The position numbers and the translations under genes were made by a program. From contig NC_135780.1 in assembly GCF_028453695.1 (NCBI RefSeq), positions 7,378,001 through 7,442,000 on the forward strand: DNA of 64,000 bases, in the 5' to 3' direction. A model generated the notes under the pieces. It did not search any database and was not told the DNA's origin. It saw only the letters and a list, made by a program, of their open reading frames with translations. This stretch comes from Augochlora pura. Taxonomy: Eukaryota > Arthropoda > Insecta > Hymenoptera > Halictidae. Positions 38,001-46,562 of this stretch are shown here, piece by piece. How positions within the stretch are numbered: position 1 is the first letter of the stretch; every line of letters begins with the position of its first letter.

Positions 38001-38689
38001 GTTTTTTTTATGGTATTTAAAAAAGAAAATAGATCTGACGACTTTTGATCGAACGGCCGTTTTTAATTAATTTGCAGGGACAAGAATTACTACAAGAGGG
38101 GATCGATAATCTCAAACTCGTTACCAAGAGATACGCAAGGATACAGGAAAAATGGATCCGTAATCGCATAATTCGTCGCGTTGATAGACAGGTATGAGGT
38201 ATTTAAATAAAGATGACATAAATTATTATAAGCATGGAGTTCAGATGAATTTTTGTAAGCGTATTATTTGCACTTGCAGGTGCCCCCTGTCTATACATTG
38301 GACTGCTCGGATATGAAAATTTGGGAAACCTCTGTATACAAGAAAGCTGTGTCGATAGTAGAAGCAGTGTTACGAGGAGAAAAACCCGAACAGACAGCTG
38401 TGAACGAATCTATTGCAAATATCAAAATCACGGATAGCAGTAACGAGGAATGTCGCTACTGCGATGTAAGTATTCTTTGTCTTTTAAAAATTCTTACTTC
38501 CAATTTTAATCAATGTTTCGAGTCTTCATAAAATTCCATGCGTTTTTTCAGATTTGTGAAAGATTTTTCGTTGGCGAGCAGTTTGACGTACATTTGAGAA
38601 GCAATAAACATCAAAAAGTTTTAAAAAAGAAAAAAAGATTAGCAGAGAAAGATTTAATGAGAGAAAGCTTAATCCAGCAGAATGAATGA
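4227..38689 (+). CDS. TRIT1: tRNA dimethylallyltransferase (TRIT1/MiaA family), 5'-truncated by window edge
   Basis: TRIT1 transfers a dimethylallyl group to A37 of tRNAs that read UNN codons (i6A37), in mitochondria, cytosol and nucleus. Six exons are seen: 4227-4362, 30206-30321, 35414-35510, 38078-38191, 38280-38465 and 38552-38689. All introns are GT-AG and all phases join without a shift, giving about 262 residues. In order they carry the SLQVFEQHGVTHSE segment, GGSGLGGLLRY, ILWLQSD, LEERLDSRVDAM, DFHRRYNE, the conserved GIFQSIGFKEF motif, TKRYARIQEKW, VPPVY, and a C-terminal finger CDIC...H-x5-H. The order and spacing match animal TRIT1. Roughly the first 200 residues (P-loop and the prenyl-donor pocket) are upstream of the window. 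The stop is TGA at 38687-38689. The 25.8-kb second visible intron is oddly long for a housekeeping enzyme. Identification is very secure; the upstream gene structure is unknown. Confidence 0.95.
8181..8249. repeat. 12-bp minisatellite (GTTCGCAAAACC)n
   Basis: About 5.5 tandem copies of a 12-bp unit (consensus GTTCGCAAAACC; the first copy has ACT for ACC). The period is a multiple of three, so the run stays open in frame and would read as repeated AKPF on + or ERFC on -. No gene context supports translation. Confidence 0.93.
12125..12168. repeat. Left arm of a 44-bp perfect inverted repeat
   Basis: This 44-bp segment (GTA-triplet run followed by a GC-rich unique part and TTATTTTTATGA) is the exact reverse complement of 12426-12469. 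The arms are 257 bp apart, and the right arm runs straight into a poly-T and the 100-N gap. Confidence 0.95.
12426..12469. repeat. Right arm of the 44-bp perfect inverted repeat
   Basis: Exact reverse complement of 12125-12168. It ends in an ACT-triplet run that passes directly into T-only sequence (12469-12511) and then the gap, suggesting a foldback assembly artefact or a collapsed palindrome. Confidence 0.95.
12469..12511. repeat. Poly-T tract at gap edge
   Basis: About 43 T in a row directly before the N run; probably where assembly stopped. Confidence 0.95.
12512..12611. other. Assembly gap (100 N)
   Basis: Exactly 100 N, a conventional placeholder size, so the true length is unknown. 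It lies inside the giant TRIT1 intron. Confidence 0.99.
15445..15700. repeat. Polypyrimidine tract followed by (GCTC)n and (GTGC)n repeats
   Basis: About 15445-15560 is strongly C/T-biased on the + strand. It is followed by a (GCTC)n run near 15616-15641 and a (GTGC)n run near 15660-15696. The composition leaves several overlapping frames open on both strands, which explains the long but meaningless translations (Arg/Lys-rich on the - strand). Confidence 0.85.
16141..16172. repeat. Short tandem GCACACGCGGT duplication with GTGCAC palindromes
   Basis: Two adjacent copies of an 11-bp GCACACGCGGT unit, followed by a GTGCACCGTGCAC stretch. Locally GC-rich in AT-rich intron DNA. Confidence 0.75.
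17299..17438. repeat. Long imperfect foldback (hairpin) element, 140 bp
   Basis: Three paired blocks in order: AGAGCTG (17299-17305) with CAGCTCT (17432-17438), 7 of 7. AACCCGAATCA (17314-17324) with TGATTCAGGTT (17418-17428), 10 of 11. CAGCTAAGGGC (17344-17354) with GCCCGTAGCTG (17390-17400), 10 of 11. The loop is about 35 nt. The element is clearly more GC-rich than its surroundings. It could be a foldback or MITE copy or a structured RNA; no target-site duplication or transposase was seen. Confidence 0.6.
19614..19647. repeat. Perfect 13-bp inverted repeat with 8-nt loop
   Basis: GTCTCGTGTAACA (19614-19626), loop GGGTTTCG, then its exact reverse complement (19635-19647). Too short for an animal pre-miRNA, and there is no T-run for Pol III termination. 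Confidence 0.9.
19951..20009. repeat. (AT)n-rich microsatellite with TAC interruptions
   Basis: Mixed AT and TATAC repeats in intronic DNA. Confidence 0.85.
21239..21293. repeat. Adjacent inverted repeats with cloverleaf-like potential
   Basis: ATCTGTTC (21246-21253) pairs perfectly with GAACAGAT (21265-21272). CCCTATC (21273-21279) pairs with GATAGGG (21285-21291). The outer GGCCCCTATC (21239) can alternatively pair, with one bulge, to GATAGGGCC (ending 21293). It lacks tRNA box sequences, so I do not call a tRNA. Confidence 0.65.
23624..23644. repeat. (CCTGT)4 pentanucleotide repeat
   Basis: Four tandem CCTGT units. Confidence 0.9.
26520..26870. repeat. Cluster of TTTGAAAT / ATTTCAAA palindromic motifs
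   Basis: Repeated ATTTCAAAT-like words on both strands. They include a 10-bp-arm palindrome centred at 26796 (26786-26806) and a 7-bp-arm one at 26745-26759. AT-rich, no open frame. Confidence 0.7.
27258..27282. repeat. (CT)n microsatellite
   Basis: About 12 CT units. Confidence 0.95.
28173..28245. repeat. (GA)n microsatellite, one interruption
   Basis: About 36 GA units broken once by GC. It produces artefactual Arg-Glu and Ser-Leu frames. Confidence 0.97.
29815..29849. repeat. (GA)n microsatellite
   Basis: About 17 GA units after a T-run. Confidence 0.96.
30206..30321 (+). CDS. TRIT1: TRIT1 exon (TVLEERLDSRVDAM...RIATNA)
   Basis: Acceptor TTGCAG before 30206, donor GTAAGT at 30322. It starts in phase 0 and reads TVLEERLDSRVDAMVQTG then LVQELLDFHRRYNEQRIATN, ending with two bases (GC) of a split Ala codon. 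The LxERLxxRVDxM and DFHRRYN motifs are typical of eukaryotic tRNA isopentenyltransferases. Confidence 0.95.
32035..32074. repeat. (TC)n microsatellite
   Basis: About 20 TC units in the TRIT1 intron. Confidence 0.96.
33421..33454. repeat. (TA)n tracts
   Basis: Two TA runs separated by TTTT. Confidence 0.85.
35414..35510 (+). CDS. TRIT1: TRIT1 exon with GIFQSIGFKEF motif
   Basis: Acceptor TTCCAG (35408-35413), donor GTAAGC at 35511. The first G completes Ala; the exon then reads LPDYTKGIFQSIGFKEF and on to MLSEEERREKK, ending in phase 0. The GIFQSIGFKEF block is the most conserved C-terminal motif of the family (QxIGYKE in bacteria). Confidence 0.96.
35511..38077 (+). other. TRIT1: TRIT1 intron, 2.6 kb
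   Basis: GTAAGC...TTGCAG intron. AT-rich; nothing recognisable beyond weak open frames. Confidence 0.85.
38078..38191 (+). CDS. TRIT1: TRIT1 exon with TKRYARIQEKW motif
   Basis: Acceptor TTGCAG, donor GTATGA. 38 codons in phase 0, reading GQELLQEGIDNLKLVTKRYA and then RIQEKWIRNRIIRRVDRQ. The T(K/R)RYAxxQxxW helix is the family's tRNA-contacting segment. Confidence 0.95.
38280..38465 (+). CDS. TRIT1: TRIT1 exon (VPPVYTLDCSD...EECRYCD)
   Basis: Acceptor TTGCAG, donor GTAAGT at 38466. 62 codons in phase 0. VPPVYTLDCSDMKIWE matches the VPPVYGLExSDxxxWE segment of animal TRIT1. The exon ends on the first Cys-Asp of the zinc finger. Confidence 0.95.
38552..38689 (+). CDS. TRIT1: TRIT1 last exon, rest of C2H2 zinc finger and stop
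   Basis: Acceptor TTTCAG, 45 codons plus TGA. Joined to the previous exon it completes C-x2-C-x12-H-x5-H (CDIC ... VHLRSNKH), followed by a basic KKKKRLAEK tail. This matrin-type finger is characteristic of eukaryotic TRIT1/Mod5-like enzymes and absent from bacterial MiaA. Confidence 0.95.
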   Translation: MCERFFVGEQFDVHLRSNKHQKVLKKKKRLAEKDLMRESLIQQNE

Positions 38690-38840
38690 AGATTAATAAC
38701 GTTAACACTGATTGCTGTGATCATACGCAACGTAGGTTCAAAGAGTGACGTATTTTTAGGATATATTGTACATAATAATGTTAAAAGACTGTTGATACAT
38801 GATATTTTGAAAATATATTATTTTGTGTAAAATGCCTCTA
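38690..38840 (+). terminator. TRIT1: TRIT1 3' UTR with possible variant poly(A) signal
   Basis: AATATA at 38812-38817, about 125 bp after the stop, is followed by T- and GT-rich sequence. It is a known weaker variant of the poly(A) signal. A canonical AATAAA occurs further down at 39067-39072. Neither can be chosen without transcripts. Confidence 0.4.
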
Positions 38841-41800
38841 ATGTTTATTGCTTACAAATTCTACTATTGGACTTACTACAAAAAGTTACTTAAGTAAGTC
38901 CCATCTCATATTCAATCCATGTGCAGTAATTTCCTAATATTAGAAACATGCAAGAATTAAGTATCAGAGTGGGTTTATACATACAGCAACAATTACGCTT
39001 AAATTTAACAGCACATGTGATAGAATTTCGTTCACCAACCCTGATAAGGGATAAGACCGTTCGGATAATAAAACTGACAAGTGCGGTTAATGAAGAATTT
39101 ATTTATCTAAAATCACATAATGACCAATTAATATGTCACACGACGAAAATTTGTTATTAATGTTTACAATTTTTTAATGTAAAGTATAATCTAGACATTA
39201 GGAAGAGTCATTTGTTTCATAAAATTTGAATTTAACGCTACTTTTCCAGTGATGATTCGTAGTGGTAAAATACTCAAATTGGTGGTCAAATGTCATCGAC
39301 ATTTGAGTTATCCTGTGTAGTAAATATAGATTTCCTTATTACCAAGTATGGATAATGTTTTCAGTTCTGTTAAGTTTTATTAGTGTAGTACTGTTTTATT
39401 AGTCGTGTTAAGTAATTGCATTAATGTAATTATCAATAGATAGTACAGACGAGGTACCATCACAGACAAAGTATCATTTGACCAGATACTTTACGCGATT
39501 TCGTATCCGACGTTATGAAATACCGACCATCCTCAAAATTTTCGATATTCCCGCGCCCTCTACCTAAATAGGACAATCGACTAGTGAACTACATACAACT
39601 GAACGTACAGATAACTGAGGATAGGGATTATGTATCTCTTCCAGTGACATCGATGAACATTGATTGCGGTGATTGGTAATTTCGATTATTTCCAATTATT
39701 TTATGTTTGTAACAATTTATTACAAAACTAAAAGAATTTGAATTGCATAACTCGATCGCGATAGCTTCTTAATATTTATAATAATACTTTGCCATTTGAT
39801 TTGTGAATGGAAATAAATGAATAAAGTCAAACATAAAAAGTGATTTTTAAAGCATGAATATGTCGAAGAATTATTACATCACAAATATTTTATTGATAAA
39901 TTTAGTATTTATAGCTGTTTAATAATTATAAAAATTTCTTTTTCTAATGATAATAGACATTCTCGTCTATTTAATAATATAATGTTTAAACAAAAATAGC
40001 TCAAAGCCCGAGGTATAGAAAAACTTTTGAAGCACAAATTTCTCGAAAAATTATTTCGGTAAACCATCTTCGTTGCGCACACATTTCAAAGTTTGTAAAG
40101 CTTCTGCCTCTAAACATAAAAAGAGTCGTTTGAATTCGTGTCTTCCAAATCGTAAGGTGTGCCATAATACAAATGAGGTATACGTAATACTCGATTCAAA
40201 CTAAGAAGCTTAAAGTTTTGAAATATCAGTAACGATGACTGAGACCACTGGCATTGGTAGTGGTGAGGCTCCTGAACCTCCATTTTTTAGAAACAAAGAT
40301 ACATACATTGGATTCTAGGTTTACGTCTACACTATATCATGTCTATGATATTAATTGCATAAAAAATATCAAAGACTATTAAAATATTTCGAGAAAAATT
40401 AATAAATCGTCTACGGATGTATTGATGATTGTACCTTTCATGTTATAATTAAATAAATCTATTCATCGACAGAATTATATTAGAAATATCAGTCTATTTT
40501 TACGTTTTAATTTAACAACGTGTCACTAAATAAATACATTCGTTGAATGATTTTCCACAAAATTATGTGTTTGTATTTCCAATTAACGTATACTTCGTAA
40601 TTAATATATATATATATATATATGTATCGTGAAGTTGTAAGTACCTAATAAAAAATAATGAGTACCTCCTTGAAAAATTGTTAAATATTACTAATTATAT
40701 GTATAATAAATGTACTACAATAACTTTGTAATTGCCTCTGTATGATATCCCGCGTTACATCTGACGAAACACAATACCTTTAACCGTGCACTTATTGAAA
40801 TTCTTTAATATTTTCTAATTTTCCGAGATGATTATAATTATTATCGTAGTTATATAGTACTTGTGTGATATTTTCAAAACTTTTATAGTACAATAAGATT
40901 GTGAAAGTAAACCGTATATGTATCTATTATCATCTTCTTTGTATGTTTTATAAAATGAAACGAATTTTTTAAATGAAAATATAGTTACTGTGTATAGTCT
41001 CCGATGTCTAAACGATCACGTTAGCAGAAACTCAGTTTGCTGTTATGGCTTACGACACAATAAAATGGTGTTTCATGAAGGCTCGGACTCTACAATTTGA
41101 TAGTATTGTTTCTCGTAATTTCTTGCACCATAGATGGATTTTAATTAAGTATTAAATTTAAATTGCACACGAAAGAATGTGAATCTATAAGAAAGATAGC
41201 GTGTACCGTACGCGTGCAGCCTACCGTTTACCGTACCAAGTCATTGTACTCGACGTGCATTAGCCGCCATTACATATGCACATTGCATTAAGGCAGGTCG
41301 CTGAAGCACGTCAAGGAAATACTTTCGCGTAAGAACCAACTCCCTACGGATTTCGTTGCTATTATTTCGTGCATTGCTCTTCGAAAGTGAAATTTTTAAT
41401 TTCCCGATGTTTCCTATTGCAATCCTATTACACTTTTTAAAATAGTAATTTGCACTCCAATTAATTTTTTATAAATAATTGAACGAATGCATACGTTTAT
41501 GTGAACTTGGTAAATATCATTATCGATTTGTGACAGTGGTATACTTTCGCTCAGAAAAAAAGAACAATTTCAACGCTTTAACGATTAATATTTGTAGCAA
41601 AAATTTGTAGAGGAAGTTTCAGACCGCGTTTAACATGATGCATAATGCATCCTGCCATTTATAAACTTTGGTCTTTCCGAAACCTTAATCTCATTATGAC
41701 GGAACTTGTTGAGGTAATGAAACCGCAGAGATTAGTGTTGGGGGTAATGAAATACTTTTATGTACCATGCAGAGATTATTTTTTGCCAGCGTGACAAAAT

Positions 41801-42780
41801 ACTGGAAATAGCGGCGTTCCCAAATGACACACATAGTAAATAGTAGGAATTCTCTGATAATATTCAACACGCAATCTAGTATTTTGTAGGCACAGAGTGA
41901 TGTACATAGGAAGGTACAAAGTCGGTGATGTAGTAGTCAGTCACGTTTCTATGTACTCATTGATTTTAAAGAAATACATAGTGCGATTGATCTGTTGGCG
42001 ATGAATCATTTTTTCGTGAAATATTCCACAGTCATGCAAACAAGTGACACAGAACAGAAACACATATTCGGGCACGTGACGTAATAGACAGTATTACATA
42101 AGAATATAACATGTTATTAACATTTGACATTATTCTCACTTCTATGTAAATCACATTCCCATTTGTTTTCACAAATGATCGCGAGTAAACGTGCATTTTA
42201 TATATTTATAGTATTCATAAATATATAAAACACATAACATAAAATATATGATTTTACTGAAATGCAGAAAAAGTAGCTGTACTTTTAAAAAATCCAATTT
42301 TTGTATCTCTTAGATTGTCGATATAATTTAGATTTAAAATGAAAATGTAATATTCATCTCGTATTCGTTTTATATTCAGTGATTATTTTGAAAAACGCTG
42401 ATGATCTACAGAAATGTTGCACATATGCAAATAGGCTTAACGTTATGGAAGTCTGAAAGCACTAAAGTCATATTACTGAAACTTTATCAATTTCTACAGT
42501 AATGAAACTTTCTAGTAAAAGTGAATGCTGTTTTTATATGCTATTAGTCGTGTGATTGAGTTACAATGATGTGTTTTATAGTGATTAATGATGATAGTAA
42601 AGTTTCATAAGAGACTTTAACGGGCACAACGCGCCTCCGATTCCTCTATGTAGTAGTTTTTAATATTAATCAAATTATCTCCTGTTGATAGATAAAATGT
42701 AAACCTCATTTATATTTGACACGCCGTTCGAGCAGCGATCCGAAGAGAAATCGCTATAGAATGATTTACAGAATTAAAAA
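38841..42780. other. Intergenic, AT-rich
   Basis: No gene recognised. It contains AT repeats near 40601-40624 and a small GC-richer patch near 41.2-41.3 kb with GTACGCGTGC and CGACGTGCATTAG words. Open frames are short and unconserved in appearance. Confidence 0.7.
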
Positions 42781-43523
42781 TCCCCTGCTTTGCTGGTGAG
42801 ACGATGACGGGTTCCAAGAGTGGGGAGCACCAGCTGACTGGGCTCTCGGTGAAACTGTCTCGTCGTTTGCAGCGCGCTGTTGCTTTGACAGTGTTATATC
42901 AACCTCTCCGAGAGTGCAGTCGCCGTAGCATTCTCTCCTCCGCTAATCTCTTCGTTCCGCTGGAGAAAACTCGCACTTGCCCAGCTTTCTTTCCAATTTA
43001 TTTCTGGAGCTTTCGTACGTGAAAGTGAAGCTCGTGTTGCGCTCACGGAACGAGGATAAATCGAAAACTGAAAAAAGAGAAACATAAGATGTAGTTGAGA
43101 GTGAAACCGGCGCAGAATTGTGATTTCACTCCGAACCGCTGAAGTTACCAACGCACTACTAACGCCGCGATAAAACGTAATATCTGTGTGCACGGCAGAC
43201 ACAACGGAGTTTCTGTTAAGAGACGTTCTACGAATTTGTGCCGCGTGTTGTCAATGATAAAACGTTATCGCACTGCGACAACTTGGAACGTTATTCGTGT
43301 AAATAGAGAGCAGATCTTTCCATTTCGGAAACAGTGATCCTGCCGGGGAAGGGTTGCTGTTGCTGCTGCTGTTTCTTCCTGGATAACCGGAAGTCTGTAT
43401 TAACGAGCGAAGGGAGAACAATGCTGACACTTCTAAACAGCTTCCCTTGAGGCTATATCACGTTCACGCTGATTATAATTCGACCGTTGAATCATGCTCT
43501 GCCTTCTTGCCATCCAACTAAAG
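42781..43523 (+). promoter_or_regulatory. Candidate promoter / 5' UTR exon ending in a splice donor
   Basis: A GC-richer block in AT-rich intergenic DNA. It has a CCGGAAG (ETS-like) word, a short CTG run near 43357-43372, and an end that reads CAACTAAAG followed by GTAAAT (donor at 43524). Coding-type continuity into the CYRI exon at 53582 is absent: joining gives an early stop. If it belongs to CYRI it is 5' UTR. It could equally be unrelated. Confidence 0.3.
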
Positions 43524-44118
43524 GTAAATACAATTTTTTCGTTCTGTTAAGAATGTGGTGGCCATAGTACCATAAACACTGTCATTGAACGAACTACTGA
43601 AAAGTTTCGGGACATTTTTCATTCGGCTGAATTAAGGCAAGAACTAAAACGTTAGAAATTGCAATAGGCGTCGTTTTTCGTAATAGCCGTACAAGTATGA
43701 ACTAATCTGACGTGGAGGTGTTTGGTATCGCACGCAATTCATTTTCGCGTGGAAATTAATTGTGTATCAGTCTTCTGAAAAAGCGAGGGAACTGTTCAGG
43801 GACTCTTGCAGAAAAAGAGGAAATGATAGAGAAACCGAGAAAGAGACGTACTTTTACACCAGTTGCACACGGTGCAGCTTTCACGGCATGCATTTTTCAT
43901 CGAGTGACAAAGGAAACCGCGAAACTCAAAACGAATGTGATATGCAATTTGCGCGAGGCTACTCAGTAGCTCGATTTCATCGCATGTTCTGGCTCGAGGA
44001 CAAATCGTGAAAAAGCGATGATGAGTTTCGCAACGATGATTTCCCTGTTACGGTGTCTCCTTCATGGAATCTTCAGGGTTTCTCCTATTTTCAAGCGCTT
44101 CAAAGAAACTCGCTCGTT

Positions 44119-44180
<62 letters not shown>

Positions 44181-44184
44181 ACAC
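44119..44184. repeat. Compound (TC)n(AC)n microsatellite
   Basis: About 13 TC units, then AC units interrupted by GCAC. Confidence 0.95.
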
Positions 44185-46533
44185 CCTCTTCGCCCCCTAC
44201 CCCTTCTCTTTTCTACGATCGGATTATTACTGATTACACCTAATTATTATTTGTTTGGTTAATTTTTTCTTTTTCCGTGGTGTTTTACCGCGCAGCTCAC
44301 GTTTATCGTTTTCGGAATTCACTTTGTTTGTCTTCCGAGAACGCGTATGGACATAATAAAACTCATTGCACTCCTTTGGTTGTTGTTTCTGATGAATTTT
44401 CTTCGGTACTGATTAATTACTCGCGTGCGCTGAACTTGTCTCGATCAAGTATTGTTTGGAATGATTTGTTATACTAACTTTTTAGCGTTTCAATTAAGGG
44501 ACGGAGTGAAATAGAAAAGTCTCTAATTGTTTCACATAGTAATGTGTAGATTTATAGTAATATGGGAATTCGTCCAATTATCACATTTTTTTGTAAAATT
44601 GTTATATTTTTATATCAAACTACATTTTTATATCATAGTTCCCCAAATCAAAGAATAAATTATACAATTCACGCAATTGTATAATCTTTTACGATGTTCT
44701 TATTTGAATATGGCGAGAATTCAACTGCTGCGTCAACAGCTTGCCATTCTGTTCCATTATTAGCAATATTTACTTTCAAACGCCTGTGATTCATAGGAAT
44801 ATTTTTACTGCAGAAGCATATTTTTATTTTCCCTAAGAAGGAAGTTGCGTAGGCGGATGGGAGAAAAGCTGTCCGATGGAAATTAAATTTAGCTGTATCT
44901 GTGAGTAAGAATATGTAGCTAAATTATCAAAGCGCGTTATTCGTAATTCTGCTGGCGCTCTCTATCAACCAATTGGCAAGCATGTAGGTCACTCGTTCAT
45001 ATGTGACCACCAAAAAAAGATTTACAGAGTATATTTCGAATGTCGAATCCAATTAAGGTTCGCAATTTCCATATCGGGGTGAAATGTTTCCATTCTTCGT
45101 GAGAGTAGATTCATAAAGCATACCGATTCGGGATGATCTATTGTAGATTAGAGGTTCATAAAACTAAGAATTACTGGTAATTGGTAAGCATTGTGAATCC
45201 ATTAACGTTTTATTAATACGTATAATACTATTAGAAACTAGTATTGTTTCTGGTCGTTAGACTGCTTAATGTAGACACTGAGTCAGACATTATTTTTTAT
45301 ATAATTTGTCCTTTTAATCAGTAACGTACAAATGCAAGCTTAATTAGAATAGGTAATATTTTAATACGTAATTTTAAATATTGTATATGTAATATGCAAA
45401 CACATTAATAATAATAATAATAAAGTAAATTTAAAAATAATTTAAAGATAACTGTGATACATGAAATGATAAGTAGATTACGGATTTTATGCATTTACGG
45501 TAATAACGAGTAGGTAAAATTTAAAACAGTGCGAACATTAAGGGAATCTGAGTATGTCAATGCATTAATTTATACTTGTTAATATTATTAACGAAGAAAG
45601 AAACCAGTGCTTGGCTTTTATCACCTGCCATTGATGCAGACAGTTTTTGTTTTACATAAAGGTCCGCCGTCCAGAGATAAGATAATTATTGTGCAGTCAC
45701 TGACGACATATTAAAATTCACTGTCAGTCGATATAATTATTCAACAATTATACCATTATTGGTTTTTATTTTTATATAATTACCGTCTAGACGATTGCAA
45801 GCACAGATCAGAAATTCCTAAACATAATGGAAGCTTTTCTGTCGCATCACACTTCCGTTCAAGTACATATCGCATGTAAAATGGGTATTGATTTTGGCTT
45901 GGTAATAGAAGCGAGTAGATACATTCACTTATGAGCTAAATACGGAGAATTTCATCGATCGAATTCCATTGGTATCTACATCGGTGTACACCTTGGCTCC
46001 ACGAGGCCTTAATTAATTTTGCTCTCGTAATATATTTTGTGAGCTATTAATTTTAATGCTTAACCCATTTCATCATTTTAGTTTCTATTATACTATATAC
46101 TCGAATATAGAAGATTATCTAAAACTTTATCATGAAAACATTTTACACATTTACATACTATGAAAATGGTTCTATGACAAAGTTCTTAAATTTCTAAAAT
46201 TGAGATTACTGTATACGGACAGTGTATATAAATGGTTAATATTCAATTAACTTATGTATATATATTGTTGCAAAATAGGAATTTGATATTCCAAGATGCT
46301 GCAACCGCAACAGACTAGGAAGACCACTACTATACTTTCTATCTCAGTTACCTTCGTCGATAATTATTGACCACTTGTTTCCAATTAATTGTTCCCGCTC
46401 TGAAATGACTCATTTTTTGCTTCAGTTGCAATCAGGCATGCATACAGAGGTTTGTCAAAGCGAACGTGTATGCGAGTAGAGGGGAATTTTGCTCGAGGGT
46501 TTCCGCTCTTCGTCCGGGATATGACGATATTCT

Positions 46534-46562
46534 CTCCCCCCTCCCCCCCCTCTCCCCTCCCG
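46534..46562 (-). repeat. C-rich tract; G-quadruplex-capable on the - strand
   Basis: Pyrimidine-only run with blocks of 5-8 C separated by single T or TCT. The - strand therefore has at least four G-runs of three or more with very short loops. Confidence 0.8.
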
